Below, in pieces: positions 1-7,053 of a DNA stretch of 24,132 nt. Every line of letters starts with the position of its first letter. The first letter of the stretch is position 1. Below the pieces are notes generated by a model. It was not told where the DNA came from and did not search any database. It was given only the letters and a program-made list of their open reading frames with translations. Location: contig JBEDUI010000112.1 of the NCBI GenBank assembly GCA_040414495.1, positions 1 to 24,132 on the forward strand, in the 5' to 3' direction. The translations under genes and the position numbers were made by a program. The DNA is from DATAVB01 sp040414495. Its GTDB lineage: Bacteria > Actinomycetota > Actinomycetes > Mycobacteriales > QHCD01.

Positions 1-4
1 AACC

Positions 5-199
5 AACCGCCCTGACCTCACCCTCACTGCACAAACGCAAAAGCCCCCCACCACCAACGACCCTCACGTCACCCTCGCTGCACAAACGCAAAAGCCGCGC
101 AAAACCCCAACGACCCTCACGCCACGATCGCTGCACTAAAACCCAAAACGCCGCCCACCAACCGCCCTGACCTCACGATCGCTGCAATGGCGGCAAACC
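5..199. repeat. Tandem array of four ~50-bp degenerate repeats
   Basis: Four units begin at 5, 56, 109 and 160, with a period of 51-53 bp (the last is cut short near 199). Each opens with AAC-G/C-CCCT-GA/CA-C, continues through a CTCAC/TCACG stretch to a TCGCTGCA core (CTCACTGCA in unit 1), and ends in an A/C-rich tail. Units 1 and 2 share ACAAACGCAAAAGCC; units 3 and 4 share CACGATCGCTGCA. No open frame of quality crosses it. A related core recurs at 10558. It could be an intergenic repeat family or a protein-binding array; the sequence does not decide. Confidence 0.75.
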
Positions 200-341
200 A
201 ATAAGCCTTTTCGGCATTTTCAGGACGCGCGGTTATCATTTTGGACACCGTTCCGTGTGCACGACCCACCGGCAGGATCCCTGTGGCCGCCACTGCCCGC
301 CGTCGCCGGCGCGTCCACGCAGCCGGGCTTGGAGTACGTCA
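200..341 (+). promoter_or_regulatory. Leader region upstream of the MFS gene, weak promoter candidate
   Basis: This is non-coding sequence between the repeat array and the MFS start. A TATCAT hexamer at 234-239 could be a -10 element, but no convincing -35 lies 16-18 bp upstream. The reading frame of the MFS gene is open back to 255, but the good ribosome binding site at 331-334 argues that this part is leader. Confidence 0.25.
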
Positions 342-1529
342 ATGGCGTTGTCCCGCGGACTGCGACGCCTGCTGGCGCTGACCTGCGGCGTCACGATCGC
401 GAACATCTATTACGCGCAGCCGTTGCTGCATACGATCGCCGGCAGCCTTGGCATCAGCCAGGCCGGAGCTGGCCTCATCGTCACGCTTACCCAGCTGGGA
501 TACGCGGCCGGCCTGCTGTTCGTCGTACCACTGGGCGACATCATGCCGCGCCGGCCCCTGCTCACCACGTTGCTCGGGATCGACATGATCGCGCTCGCGA
601 TCAGCGCGGCCGCACCCGGCCTGGCGCTGCTGGGCTCGCTGGCCGTGCTCATCGGCCTGTCCTCAGTCGTGGTGCAGATGCTCATTCCGTACGCGGCGAC
701 CCTCGCCCGGGATGAGGACCGGGCTCAGACGATCGGCGTGTTGATGAGCGCGCTGCTACTGGGAATTCTGCTGTCCCGTACGTTCTCCGGCGTGCTGGCC
801 AGCGTCGCCGGCTGGCGCGGTGTGTACGGAGTCGCGGCCGGCTTGATGGCGGTGATGGCGCTGGTCCTGGGTCGGGTGCTACCCGGCGGCGAGCGCGAGG
901 TCGGCATCCGGTTCGGCGCTCAGATGCGGGCGATCGGCCGGCTGGCGATGACCAAACCCGTGCTGCGCTGGCGGACGATGCTCGGGGCGGCCGAATTCGC
1001 GGCGTTCAGCTGCTTCTGGACCACGGTGACGTTCCTGCTATCCGGACCGCCATTTAACTATTCGCAGGCCAATATTGGATTGTTCGCGCTCGTCGGGGCG
1101 GCCGGAGCCAGCGCGGTGTTGTCCGGCGGGCGACTGCTCGACCGGCATCGGCACCTGCGCTGGCCGGCCACCGGGGCCGGCCTGGTGTTGTTGCTGGCCT
1201 CGTTCGGAATTCTGGCCGCCGGCCGGCACAGCCTGCTGTGGCTGATCATCGGCGCGTTGCTGATGGACGCCTGCTGCCAAGCGGTACACGTTGCCAATCA
1301 GGCGGTGATTTACGACCTGGTCGATTCGGCCCGATCCCGGATCACCACGGTGTACATGACCATTTATTTTCTCGGCGGCGCGTTGGGCACGGCCCTCGGC
1401 ACGGCCGCGTACGACCGGTACGGCTGGAGCGCCGCCTGCGCCGTGTCGGCGGCCTGGTGCGCGGTGGCATTGATCGGTTGGCTGGGCACGCACCGGCACG
1501 AACGTGCACCGATCACCGTTTCTGGCTGA
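342..1529 (+). CDS. MFS drug/metabolite exporter (DHA1-like)
   Basis: A 395-residue major facilitator of usual size with about 12 hydrophobic segments. The first helix carries the NIYYAQPLL motif typical of AraJ/YgaY-like exporters, followed by an acidic-basic loop (GDIMPRRPLL) matching the MFS loop 2-3 signature. The family exports small molecules by proton antiport; the substrate cannot be read from sequence. The ATG at 342 is chosen because GGAG lies at 331-334, 7 bases upstream; an in-frame upstream start at 255 would add a proline- and arginine-rich stretch unlike an MFS N-terminus. The next gene on the same strand encodes a copper-storage protein 98 bp downstream, which does not by itself make this a copper exporter. 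Confidence 0.85.
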   Translation: MALSRGLRRLLALTCGVTIANIYYAQPLLHTIAGSLGISQAGAGLIVTLTQLGYAAGLLFVVPLGDIMPRRPLLTTLLGIDMIALAISAAAPGLALLGSLAVLIGLSSVVVQMLIPYAATLARDEDRAQTIGVLMSALLLGILLSRTFSGVLASVAGWRGVYGVAAGLMAVMALVLGRVLPGGEREVGIRFGAQMRAIGRLAMTKPVLRWRTMLGAAEFAAFSCFWTTVTFLLSGPPFNYSQANIGLFALVGAAGASAVLSGGRLLDRHRHLRWPATGAGLVLLLASFGILAAGRHSLLWLIIGALLMDACCQAVHVANQAVIYDLVDSARSRITTVYMTIYFLGGALGTALGTAAYDRYGWSAACAVSAAWCAVALIGWLGTHRHERAPITVSG

Positions 1530-1627
1530 ATCTCTTTGCCGGATAGGGGTTCGCCAGGCGACGATGCGTGTTATCCCTGACCTGACGCCGCACCGGACCG
1601 TCCAGCCGGTCAGCCCGTCCGGCCCGG

Positions 1628-2059
1628 ATGGCGGGAAATGAGACGACACCGATGCCTAGCACAGTCATGGAGATGCTCCGGGCCTATCCCGCCGACCTGA
1701 CCGGCGTGGACCGCGAGAAACTTGCCCGCGCCATCGACGAATGCGTCACCTGCGCCCAGACCTGCACCGCCTGCGCCGACGCCTGTCTGGCCGAGAAAAT
1801 GATCGCCGACATGGTCAAATGCATTCGCACCGACCTGGACTGTGCCGATATCTGTGGCACCACCAGCGCGGTATTGACGCGACAGACGGCCTACGACGGC
1901 ACCGTCACCCGGCCGGTGTTGCAGGCCTGCATCGCCGCCTGCACGGCCTGCGCCGACGAATGCGAACAGCACTCCCACATGGAGCATTGCCGTATTTGCG
2001 CCGAAGAATGCCGGCGATGCCAACAGGCCTGCAATGACCTACTCGGGTCACTGCGCTGA
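1628..2059 (+). CDS. Four-helix bundle copper-binding protein (Csp3-like, DUF326)
   Basis: A 143-residue protein with 17 cysteines, most in CxxC or CxxxC spacing along predicted helices (CVTC, CTAC, CADIC, CIAACTAC, CRIC, CRRCQQAC). This is the pattern of Csp proteins, whose four-helix bundles store many Cu(I) ions in a thiolate-lined core. There is no signal peptide or Tat motif, so it fits the cytosolic Csp3 type rather than exported Csp1. Family knowledge suggests Cu(I) storage and buffering. The start is uncertain: ATG 1628 has no clear ribosome binding site, and ATG 1652 or 1667 are alternatives. Its last 12 bp overlap the end of the convergent phosphotransferase gene. No CsoR-like operator was recognised upstream. 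Confidence 0.88.
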   Translation: MAGNETTPMPSTVMEMLRAYPADLTGVDREKLARAIDECVTCAQTCTACADACLAEKMIADMVKCIRTDLDCADICGTTSAVLTRQTAYDGTVTRPVLQACIAACTACADECEQHSHMEHCRICAEECRRCQQACNDLLGSLR

Positions 2060-3070
2060 CTCGCCGAGGACGTACTCGCGCAGTTCCTCCCATGCGGCTG
2101 TATCGTCGGCATTTCCGTGGTGCGGTTCGCTGAAGTGCCGGACGTATTCGCCGATTTCCGCCAACGGCCACCAGAGCCGGAACATCTCCATCGCAGCCGG
2201 CCGCGGCAAGCGAACGCCGTTCGCATAACCGGCAGCATACGAATTCCACACCGGACCGTCCGGTGCTTCCAGCAATTGCCACAAATCCCGTTCCGGTGGC
2301 GCGATGGCGACGCTGTCCCAGTCGATGAGGTACGTGGTGCCATCGTCCAGGCGCAGCGTATTGGCCGAATGCGGCTCACCGTGAGTCAGTACCCACGGTG
2401 CGGGATCACTGTCCACTTCGGCCGACAGCCGGTCATATCGGGCCAGCATCGCCCGGACCCGGTCCCGGTTCGCCGCCAACAGCTGCCGGGTTGGTTCGCC
2501 GTACGGACCGGAAGTCCACGGTGGACTGTCGCGTTCGGACTGTGCAGCTTCGGACTGTGCAGCTTCGGACGGTGCGGCTTCGGACAGGGCGCGTTCGACG
2601 CACTCGCGGTGCGGCAACTGCGTCCGCCAGCGGGGCGTCTGAGTCGGAGCGGGACTCGCGTGCAGTTGGCCGATATATCCGGCCACGGTCTGCGCCGAGG
2701 CCGTGTCGGAAACGCCTGGCAGATAAGGGTAAACGGACAGCGCCCAGTCCTGGTGGATGCGATACAGGACCGACCCGTGCCGGTCGGCCACCGCGGCCAG
2801 AACGAAGCCGAATCCCAACTGCCGCGCGGTTTCGTACGCCGCTCTCGCCCGCGCGAAAATGGCCTCCGCATCGGACTCGAGCCAATGTCCGCGTACGAAC
2901 AGGCTGTTCGCGGTGATGAACCAGGAACCGGAGTCGGCGTCGCGTACCAGCCAGTGATGCCCGCCCGCGCCAACCGACAGGTACTCGATGTCGACGCCGG
3001 CAATGCCCCAGCGATCGGCCAACGCAGCCAGGATCAGACTGCGCGGCAAGGTTTCCGGCTCGTCTCGCAT
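2048..3070 (-). CDS. APH-family phosphotransferase (aminoglycoside/choline kinase-like fold)
   Basis: A 340-residue protein with the Brenner-type catalytic loop HGEPHSAN and the metal-binding LIDWDS motif about 18 residues later, as in APH and choline/homoserine kinase-like enzymes. The usual HGD is HGE here, a variant I recall in actinobacterial members. It should phosphorylate a small hydroxyl-bearing substrate with ATP or GTP; the substrate is unknown and antibiotic resistance should not be assumed. ATG 3070 is preferred; TTG 3106 is in frame, but neither has a clear ribosome binding site. A serine/alanine/glutamate-rich insert near residues 159-179 is encoded by a 15-bp tandem repeat. Its 3' end overlaps the copper-protein gene by 12 bp. 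Confidence 0.8.
   Translation of the reverse strand: MRDEPETLPRSLILAALADRWGIAGVDIEYLSVGAGGHHWLVRDADSGSWFITANSLFVRGHWLESDAEAIFARARAAYETARQLGFGFVLAAVADRHGSVLYRIHQDWALSVYPYLPGVSDTASAQTVAGYIGQLHASPAPTQTPRWRTQLPHRECVERALSEAAPSEAAQSEAAQSERDSPPWTSGPYGEPTRQLLAANRDRVRAMLARYDRLSAEVDSDPAPWVLTHGEPHSANTLRLDDGTTYLIDWDSVAIAPPERDLWQLLEAPDGPVWNSYAAGYANGVRLPRPAAMEMFRLWWPLAEIGEYVRHFSEPHHGNADDTAAWEELREYVLGESAQ
2534..2593. repeat. In-frame 15-bp minisatellite in the phosphotransferase gene
   Basis: Consecutive 15-bp units start at 2534, 2549, 2564 and 2579. The first two (TTCGGACTGTGCAGC) are identical, the third differs at two bases and the fourth is more degenerate. On the coding strand they encode repeated SEAAQ-type pentapeptides between the kinase N-lobe region and the catalytic loop. 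Because the unit is a multiple of 3, copy-number change would lengthen or shorten the linker without frameshift. Confidence 0.85.
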
Positions 3071-3114
3071 AATCGGACAGTCTGGCAAAAGCACACTGCC
3101 GGGCAAAAGCCAAT

Positions 3115-3149
3115 AAAAAACCAGCGCCCGGAGACGATCCGGACGCTGG
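3115..3149 (-). terminator. Rho-independent terminator after msrA
   Basis: Read on the minus strand, a 12-bp stem (CCAGCGTCCGGA pairing with TCCGGGCGCTGG, one wobble) with a 5-base loop is followed at once by six T residues. It lies 15 bp past the msrA stop and ends the nth-msrA direction of transcription before the phosphotransferase gene. Confidence 0.9.
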
Positions 3150-3163
3150 CTGCGTACTTGTTC

Positions 3164-3679
3164 CTACTGGGCGACTCGATCAGACCGGCGCGGCAACTTC
3201 CAGTCGGGACGGATGTAGTGGCAGGTGTAACCGTTGGGGTACTTCTCCAGGTAGTCCTGGTGCTCGGGCTCGGCCTCCCAGAACGGGCCGGCTGGCTCGA
3301 CCTCGGTCACGACCTTGCCCGGCCACAACCCCGAAGCCTCAACGTCGGCGATCGTGTCCTCGGCGACCTTCTTCTGCTCGTCGTTCTCGTAGAAGATGGC
3401 GGACCGGTAACTGGTGCCGATGTCGTTGCCCTGCCGGTTACGGGTCGTCGGGTCGTGGATCTGGAAGAAGAACTCCAGCAGATCCCGGTACGAGACGCGC
3501 TCCGGGTCGAACGTGATCTCTATGGCCTCGGCGTGGGTGCCGTGGTTGCGGTACGTCGCGTTGGGTACGTCGCCGCCGGTGTAGCCGACCCTCGTCGAGA
3601 CGACGCCGGGCTGCTTACGGATCAGATCCTGCATTCCCCAGAAACAGCCTCCGGCGAGAATGGCCTTGTTTGTGGTCAC
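3164..3679 (-). CDS. msrA: Peptide-methionine (S)-S-oxide reductase MsrA
   Basis: A 171-residue protein starting TTNKAILAGGCFWG; the GCFWG motif at residues 11-15 holds the catalytic cysteine C12. The conserved VGYTGG, HAEAIEI and FFQIHDPT blocks follow. A cysteine near residue 153 (NGYTCHY) may act in resolving the disulfide. MsrA reduces the S-epimer of methionine sulfoxide in oxidised proteins using thioredoxin. The GTG start at 3679 is supported by GGAAGGA at 3688-3694, 8 bases upstream. Its length is normal for the family. nth lies upstream on the same strand across a 144-bp gap. Confidence 0.97.
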   Translation of the reverse strand: MTTNKAILAGGCFWGMQDLIRKQPGVVSTRVGYTGGDVPNATYRNHGTHAEAIEITFDPERVSYRDLLEFFFQIHDPTTRNRQGNDIGTSYRSAIFYENDEQKKVAEDTIADVEASGLWPGKVVTEVEPAGPFWEAEPEHQDYLEKYPNGYTCHYIRPDWKLPRRSDRVAQ

Positions 3680-3823
3680 CGCGGTGTCCTTCCGGTCTCG
3701 TCGGTGCTCGCGTGTGTCGGACCACCATTGTCCAACCTCTTCGCGAGCGGGTCGCCTGGTGCATGGCGACGCACTTGTACAACCGTCAACTACCGCCGAC
3801 TATTTCGCCGCCAAACCGGATAT

Positions 3824-4534
3824 CTAGGGCGTCTCGCGCACGAGTTTGGCCGCCTTGACCGGATCGGTTTCGCCGCTGTCGGAGGCCGGGCAGAGTCGGG
3901 CCACCGGGCACACCCCGCACGCCGGTTTGCGGGCGTGACACATCCGCCGGCCGTGCCAGGTCGTACGGATCGAGATGTTTGTCCAGTCCTTGCGGGCGAT
4001 CAATGCGGCCACGTCGGCCTCGACCTTGACCGGGTCGCTCTGCGTCGTCCAGCCCCAGCGCTGGGTCAGCCGCAGCACATGCGTATCCACCGCGATCGCC
4101 GGCTTTCCGAACGCATTGCCGAGGATGATGCTGGCGGTTTTACGGCCGAATCCGGGCAACGTGACCAGGTCGGCCATCCGGTCCGGCACCTCGCCGTCGA
4201 ACCGTTCGACCAGCTGCTGACCGAACTGCATCAACGTATTGGCCTTGGCGCGGAAGAAGCCGGTGGCGTGCACCATCTCCTCCAGTTCGGCCCGGTCGGC
4301 GCCGGCGTACGCGGTCGCGTCCGGGTACTTCGCGAACAGTGCCGGGGTGACCTCGTTGATCTTCTTGTCGGTGCTCTGCGCGGACAGGATCGTCGCGACC
4401 GAGAGCTCCAGCGGACTCCGGAAGTTGAGCTCGAGGTGCGCGTCGGGGTACCGCTCGCCCAGCTCGCGATTGATCTTGCGAGCGCGCCGGACCCGGGCGG
4501 TCGGCGTCTCGGACGCGAAATCTTTGCTGATCAT
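3824..4534 (-). CDS. nth: Endonuclease III (DNA glycosylase/AP lyase)
   Basis: A 236-residue protein with the helix-hairpin-helix LPGFGRKTA, catalytic lysine K132, catalytic aspartate D150 in VDTHV, and a C-terminal [4Fe-4S] cluster from C199, C206, C209 and C215 (C-x6-C-x2-C-x5-C). It removes oxidised pyrimidines and cleaves abasic sites in base excision repair. ATG 4534 is preferred over GTG 4540 because GGAG at 4540-4543 sits 5 bases before the ATG but overlaps the GTG. It is divergent from the MerR gene and shares with it the 133-bp region that holds the MerR-type operator. Confidence 0.97.
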   Translation of the reverse strand: MISKDFASETPTARVRRARKINRELGERYPDAHLELNFRSPLELSVATILSAQSTDKKINEVTPALFAKYPDATAYAGADRAELEEMVHATGFFRAKANTLMQFGQQLVERFDGEVPDRMADLVTLPGFGRKTASIILGNAFGKPAIAVDTHVLRLTQRWGWTTQSDPVKVEADVAALIARKDWTNISIRTTWHGRRMCHARKPACGVCPVARLCPASDSGETDPVKAAKLVRETP

Positions 4535-4612
4535 GCTCACTCCGGTCTGGCCTCGTTAGGCGCTCACCCTACGGCGCTGGAAATCGATCGTATGAACACC
4601 CGGTGACAGTTC

Positions 4613-4643
4613 TTGCTCCTGACGTGACGTCAGGTCGTAGCGT
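4613..4643 (+). promoter_or_regulatory. MerR-type promoter with 19-bp spacer and 17-bp palindrome
   Basis: A -35-like TTGCTC (4613-4618) and a -10-like TAGCGT (4638-4643) are separated by 19 bp, the long spacer characteristic of MerR-regulated promoters. Within it lies CCTGACGTGACGTCAGG (4618-4634), a perfect inverted repeat of 8-bp arms about one central base. It is 25 bp upstream of the MerR-family start, so autoregulation by the downstream gene is the natural inference. Confidence 0.75.
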
Positions 4644-4667
4644 CGCGCCAGTAAAGGAGATGTGCCC

Positions 4668-5393
4668 GTGACGGAGTTATGGAGCGTCGGTGAGCTGGCG
4701 GCGGCGTGCGGGGTGACCGTACGGACGCTGCATCACTACGACCGGCTCGGCCTGGCGCCGGCCTCGGCCCGCACCACTGCCGGGCACCGGCGCTACAGCG
4801 AGAGTGACGTAGCCCGGCTATACGAGGTATTGGCGCTGCGCCGGTTGGGGCTGGGTCTGGAGGCGATCCGCGACTGGCTCGAGTCCGATGCGGACCTGGC
4901 CGCGGCGATCCGCGCCCACCTGGTTTCCGTAGACACCCAGATCGAACGGCAGCAGCAGTTACGGGCGCGCCTGAGCCGGTTGCTCGCGACGGTCGAACGC
5001 ACCGGCCGGCCGATCGCGGCGGAATTGCTACCAGTCATGGAGGCGATGGACATGTACGAGGAGCACCTGACGCCCGAACAATCGGCCCGCCTGGACGAAC
5101 AACGCGGCGAGCTGGGCTTTCCCGGGCACGACCAGTGGCGCGCCGATGCCGAACAGGCGATTTCCGAATTGCGATCGGCGTATGAATCCGGCGTCGAGCC
5201 GACCGATCCGTCCGTATGGGAAATCGCGCAGCGAATTGTGCTACTGCGGCGGCAATTCACCGGTGCCGACGCCGATATCGGGCAGGCCCTGCGGGGCGCG
5301 CATTCCGATGCGGCCTGGTCGGAATTACGGGCGGTTATTCCCTCCGATCCGCAATTGCGGGCGTATTTCCGGGCCGCTAAGAACGCACCTTAA
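4668..5393 (+). CDS. MerR-family transcriptional regulator, TipA-like
   Basis: A 241-residue regulator. Residues 1-70 form the MerR winged helix (WSVGELAAACGVTVRTLHHY, then a GHRRYSESDV wing), followed by a coiled-coil-prone dimerisation helix (residues ~80-110). The C-terminal half (EEHLTPEQ onward) resembles the TipAS ligand-binding domain, which in TipA covalently captures thiopeptides. No cysteine-based metal site is visible, so a drug-like or electrophilic ligand is more likely than a metal. GTG 4668 is chosen: AAAGGAG ends at 4659, 8 bases upstream, whereas GTG 4662 is too close. It ends by overlapping the convergent oxidoreductase gene by 17 bp. Confidence 0.9.
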   Translation: MTELWSVGELAAACGVTVRTLHHYDRLGLAPASARTTAGHRRYSESDVARLYEVLALRRLGLGLEAIRDWLESDADLAAAIRAHLVSVDTQIERQQQLRARLSRLLATVERTGRPIAAELLPVMEAMDMYEEHLTPEQSARLDEQRGELGFPGHDQWRADAEQAISELRSAYESGVEPTDPSVWEIAQRIVLLRRQFTGADADIGQALRGAHSDAAWSELRAVIPSDPQLRAYFRAAKNAP

Positions 5394-6351
5394 CCGCGTA
5401 TTTGCCGGCACCACGGCCCTCGGCCAGGCGCTGGTGCGCATCAGCCACCTCAGCCAGTCGACCGATCTCGGTGACCGGGAGATCGAGTCGGCCCTCGGCC
5501 AGCAGCCCGAGTACGTGCCGCAGCGCGGCCGCCACCCGGGTCGGCGCGGTTTCGGTCAACCGGCTCATGCTGAACCCGGCCAACGTCACGTTGCCGCCGA
5601 TCAGCCGGCCCACCGGCGGCAACGGCGCCGGCTGACCACCGCCGGCGTTGCCGAACAGCACAATGCGACCGCCCGGCTTGATCAGGTCCAGGTCAACGTC
5701 GAGCAGGCTGGTCCCGGCCGGATCGAGAACCACGTCAACACCGCCCTTAACCGCCGCGACCAGACCGTCGTCGCGGACCAGGGCCACATCCCAACCGCTG
5801 CGCTTGGCCACATCCACCTTGTCCGGTCGGCTGACCGTGCCGATCCGCAACCCGCCGCCCAAGACCGGAACAAGCTGTGCCACGGCCGAACCGACGCCAC
5901 CGCTGGCCGAGTGCATGAGCACGCTCTCACCGGTGCGGAGCCGGGCCACATCGTGCAGCAGCAACCACGCGGTCGAGAGCATCAGCGGCGCGGCGGCCGC
6001 CACCGGCAGCGCCACCTGATCCGGTACCGGGACCACCAGCGCGGCATCGGCCAACGTAACCTCGGCCAACCCACCACCGGCGGTGAATGCGGCCACCCGC
6101 TGGCCCTCAGCCAGCCCGGTCACGTCCGGCCCGATCTCGCGCAGGATCCCTGCGACCTCCAAGCCAGGCACGTACGGCCAGGCCGATGCGTACCCGGGGT
6201 CGCCCCGGCGGGCCATGACATCAATGAAGTTGATCCCGGCGTACTCCACGTCGATGCTCACCTGCCCGGGACCGGGCCGTGGCACCGGGACCTCGCGGAC
6301 CGCGGTCGTCTCGGGACCATCGGATGGCTCTGACATCACCACAGCACGCAT
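5377..6351 (-). CDS. Zinc-independent MDR oxidoreductase (NADPH:quinone reductase-like)
   Basis: A 324-residue medium-chain dehydrogenase/reductase with the N-terminal GroES-like fold (YAGINFIDVMARRG, VPGLEVAG) and a nucleotide-binding Rossmann motif SASGGVGSAVAQL near residues 145-160. The zinc-ligand cysteines of alcohol dehydrogenases are absent, placing it with quinone oxidoreductases and enoyl/zeta-crystallin-like reductases. It probably reduces quinones or other electrophiles with NADPH; the exact substrate is unknown. ATG 6351 is supported by AAGGAG at 6358-6363. It is divergently transcribed from the ArsR-type gene, and its ribosome binding site lies in the edge of their shared palindrome, so repression by that regulator is plausible. 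Confidence 0.92.
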   Translation of the reverse strand: MRAVVMSEPSDGPETTAVREVPVPRPGPGQVSIDVEYAGINFIDVMARRGDPGYASAWPYVPGLEVAGILREIGPDVTGLAEGQRVAAFTAGGGLAEVTLADAALVVPVPDQVALPVAAAAPLMLSTAWLLLHDVARLRTGESVLMHSASGGVGSAVAQLVPVLGGGLRIGTVSRPDKVDVAKRSGWDVALVRDDGLVAAVKGGVDVVLDPAGTSLLDVDLDLIKPGGRIVLFGNAGGGQPAPLPPVGRLIGGNVTLAGFSMSRLTETAPTRVAAALRHVLGLLAEGRLDLPVTEIGRLAEVADAHQRLAEGRGAGKYAVKVRS

Positions 6352-6360
6352 CCCGCACTC

Positions 6361-6391
6361 CTTATTCGACGTTCGTCGTATGACGAATAAG
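6361..6391. promoter_or_regulatory. 31-bp imperfect palindromic operator between qor-like and arsR-like genes
   Basis: CTTATTCG (6361-6368) and CGAATAAG (6384-6391) are perfect 8-bp inverted arms. Across the whole 31 bp, 12 of 15 symmetric positions pair. Inside it TTCGTC-GTAT-GACGAA (6372-6387) forms a second symmetric element. A promoter for the plus-strand gene can be drawn through it: TTCGAC (6365-6370), 17-bp spacer, TAAGCT (6388-6393). It is well placed for the ArsR-like protein to repress both divergent genes. Confidence 0.7.
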
Positions 6392-6433
6392 CTAGCACGA
6401 ATGTACGATGGTCATCGAAAGAAAGGTGTGACG

Positions 6434-6772
6434 TTGCCCCGATCCCGGCGCGGCCGTGAGCCACTCGCCCACCCTGATACGACCGATATCGACCTGCTCG
6501 ACGTACTGCACGCGCTCTCGGACCCGACCCGGATGACGATCGTGCAGACACTGCGGGCCGACCTCGAACGCGCCTGCGGAACGTTCCCGGTCGACGTCGC
6601 CCCCTCGACCCTCACCCACCATTTCCGGGTGCTGCGCGAAGCGGGCGTCATTCATCAGCGTGAGGAGGGCACCCGGCGCTGGACCACGTTGCGGTTCGAG
6701 GATCTCGAACGGCGCTTTCCCGGCCTGATCGACCGTATTCTCGCCTCGTACGACCGGGCACCAACGGCGTAA
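6434..6772 (+). CDS. ArsR/SmtB-type winged-helix transcriptional regulator
   Basis: A 112-residue winged helix with the ArsR pattern: DLLDVLHALSDPTRMTIVQTL (dimer and first helices), then APSTLTHHFRVLREAGVI (recognition helix) and the wing QREEGTRRWTTLR. No metal-binding CxC or ELCVCDL motif is seen, so it probably senses something other than arsenic or zinc. The start is uncertain. TTG 6434 has GAAAGG 7 bases upstream; GTG 6428 is too close to that site; ATG 6401 would fit a nearly leaderless transcript from the promoter in the palindrome. It is divergent from the quinone-oxidoreductase-like gene, its most likely target besides itself. Confidence 0.88.
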   Translation: MPRSRRGREPLAHPDTTDIDLLDVLHALSDPTRMTIVQTLRADLERACGTFPVDVAPSTLTHHFRVLREAGVIHQREEGTRRWTTLRFEDLERRFPGLIDRILASYDRAPTA

Positions 6773-6804
6773 TAGTAAAGGGAATGGTTGTCATTTCCCA
6801 CGAA

Positions 6805-6835
6805 CGCCAAAAACACTCCGGCGCGCAGTTTTTTT
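6805..6835 (+). terminator. Weak terminator candidate after the ArsR-like gene
   Basis: A short inverted repeat CGCC/GGCG (6805-6808 and 6820-6823) is followed by CGCAG and a run of seven T (6829-6835). The stem is only 4 bp, so the call rests mainly on the T-run in an otherwise GC-rich stretch. A second small hairpin, GGGAATG/CATTTCCC (6780-6799), lies just upstream. Confidence 0.3.
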
Positions 6836-6957
6836 AGTGTACGCGAAATCGGGGCACTCTGCGCCCGGAAGCGCTGGTAGGGAGGCGATCCAGCGTATAC
6901 ACGCGGTGACCTTTCTCCTATTTCCAGGATTGCTCCCACGGCGTTTGCGGGACCGGT

Positions 6958-6975
6958 CATGATGCTTTCATCATG
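6958..6975. promoter_or_regulatory. Perfect inverted repeat CATGATG-N4-CATCATG upstream of GH3
   Basis: Seven-base arms (6958-6964 and 6969-6975) flank CTTT, about 80 bp before the GH3 start. A looser pair, CGCTGG/CCAGCG (6872-6895), lies further upstream. Either could be an operator for sugar-dependent control, but the 18-bp element does not match the LacI-type consensus I know, so the regulator is unassigned. The rest of 6836-7053 shows nothing else I can name. Confidence 0.4.
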
Positions 6976-7053
6976 GGGGTCTCGGATTAGGTGCCTACTT
7001 CGAGTGTTCGAAAAAACGCCAGTGCCCCCCTGCGCGGTGTCCGGAGGTGGGTC

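Noticed and set aside
5..199. Repeat array as a CRISPR
   Set aside because: The conserved part covers most of each unit, the would-be spacers are short and similar to each other, and no cas gene is present.
2048..3070. Aminoglycoside resistance gene
   Set aside because: The APH fold motifs are present, but nothing in sequence or context points to an antibiotic substrate; many such kinases act on other small molecules.
3213..3232. Partial match of msrA sequence to the arm of the long hairpin at 14029
   Set aside because: Only about 11 bases (TAGTGGCAGGT) match, and they lie in the conserved YTCHY coding region of msrA, so chance is the simpler explanation.
2117..4606. An 829-codon open frame on the plus strand
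   Set aside because: It runs antisense through the phosphotransferase, msrA and nth genes, all of which have clear family motifs. Long antisense frames are expected at this GC content, and its translation shows no domain.
5146..6333. A 395-codon open frame on the plus strand
   Set aside because: It is antisense to the quinone-oxidoreductase-like gene and overlaps the end of merR; no domain or ribosome binding site supports it.
6836..7053. Riboswitch upstream of the secreted GH3 gene
   Set aside because: Some actinobacterial secreted hydrolases have a c-di-AMP riboswitch here, but I could not find its conserved segments.
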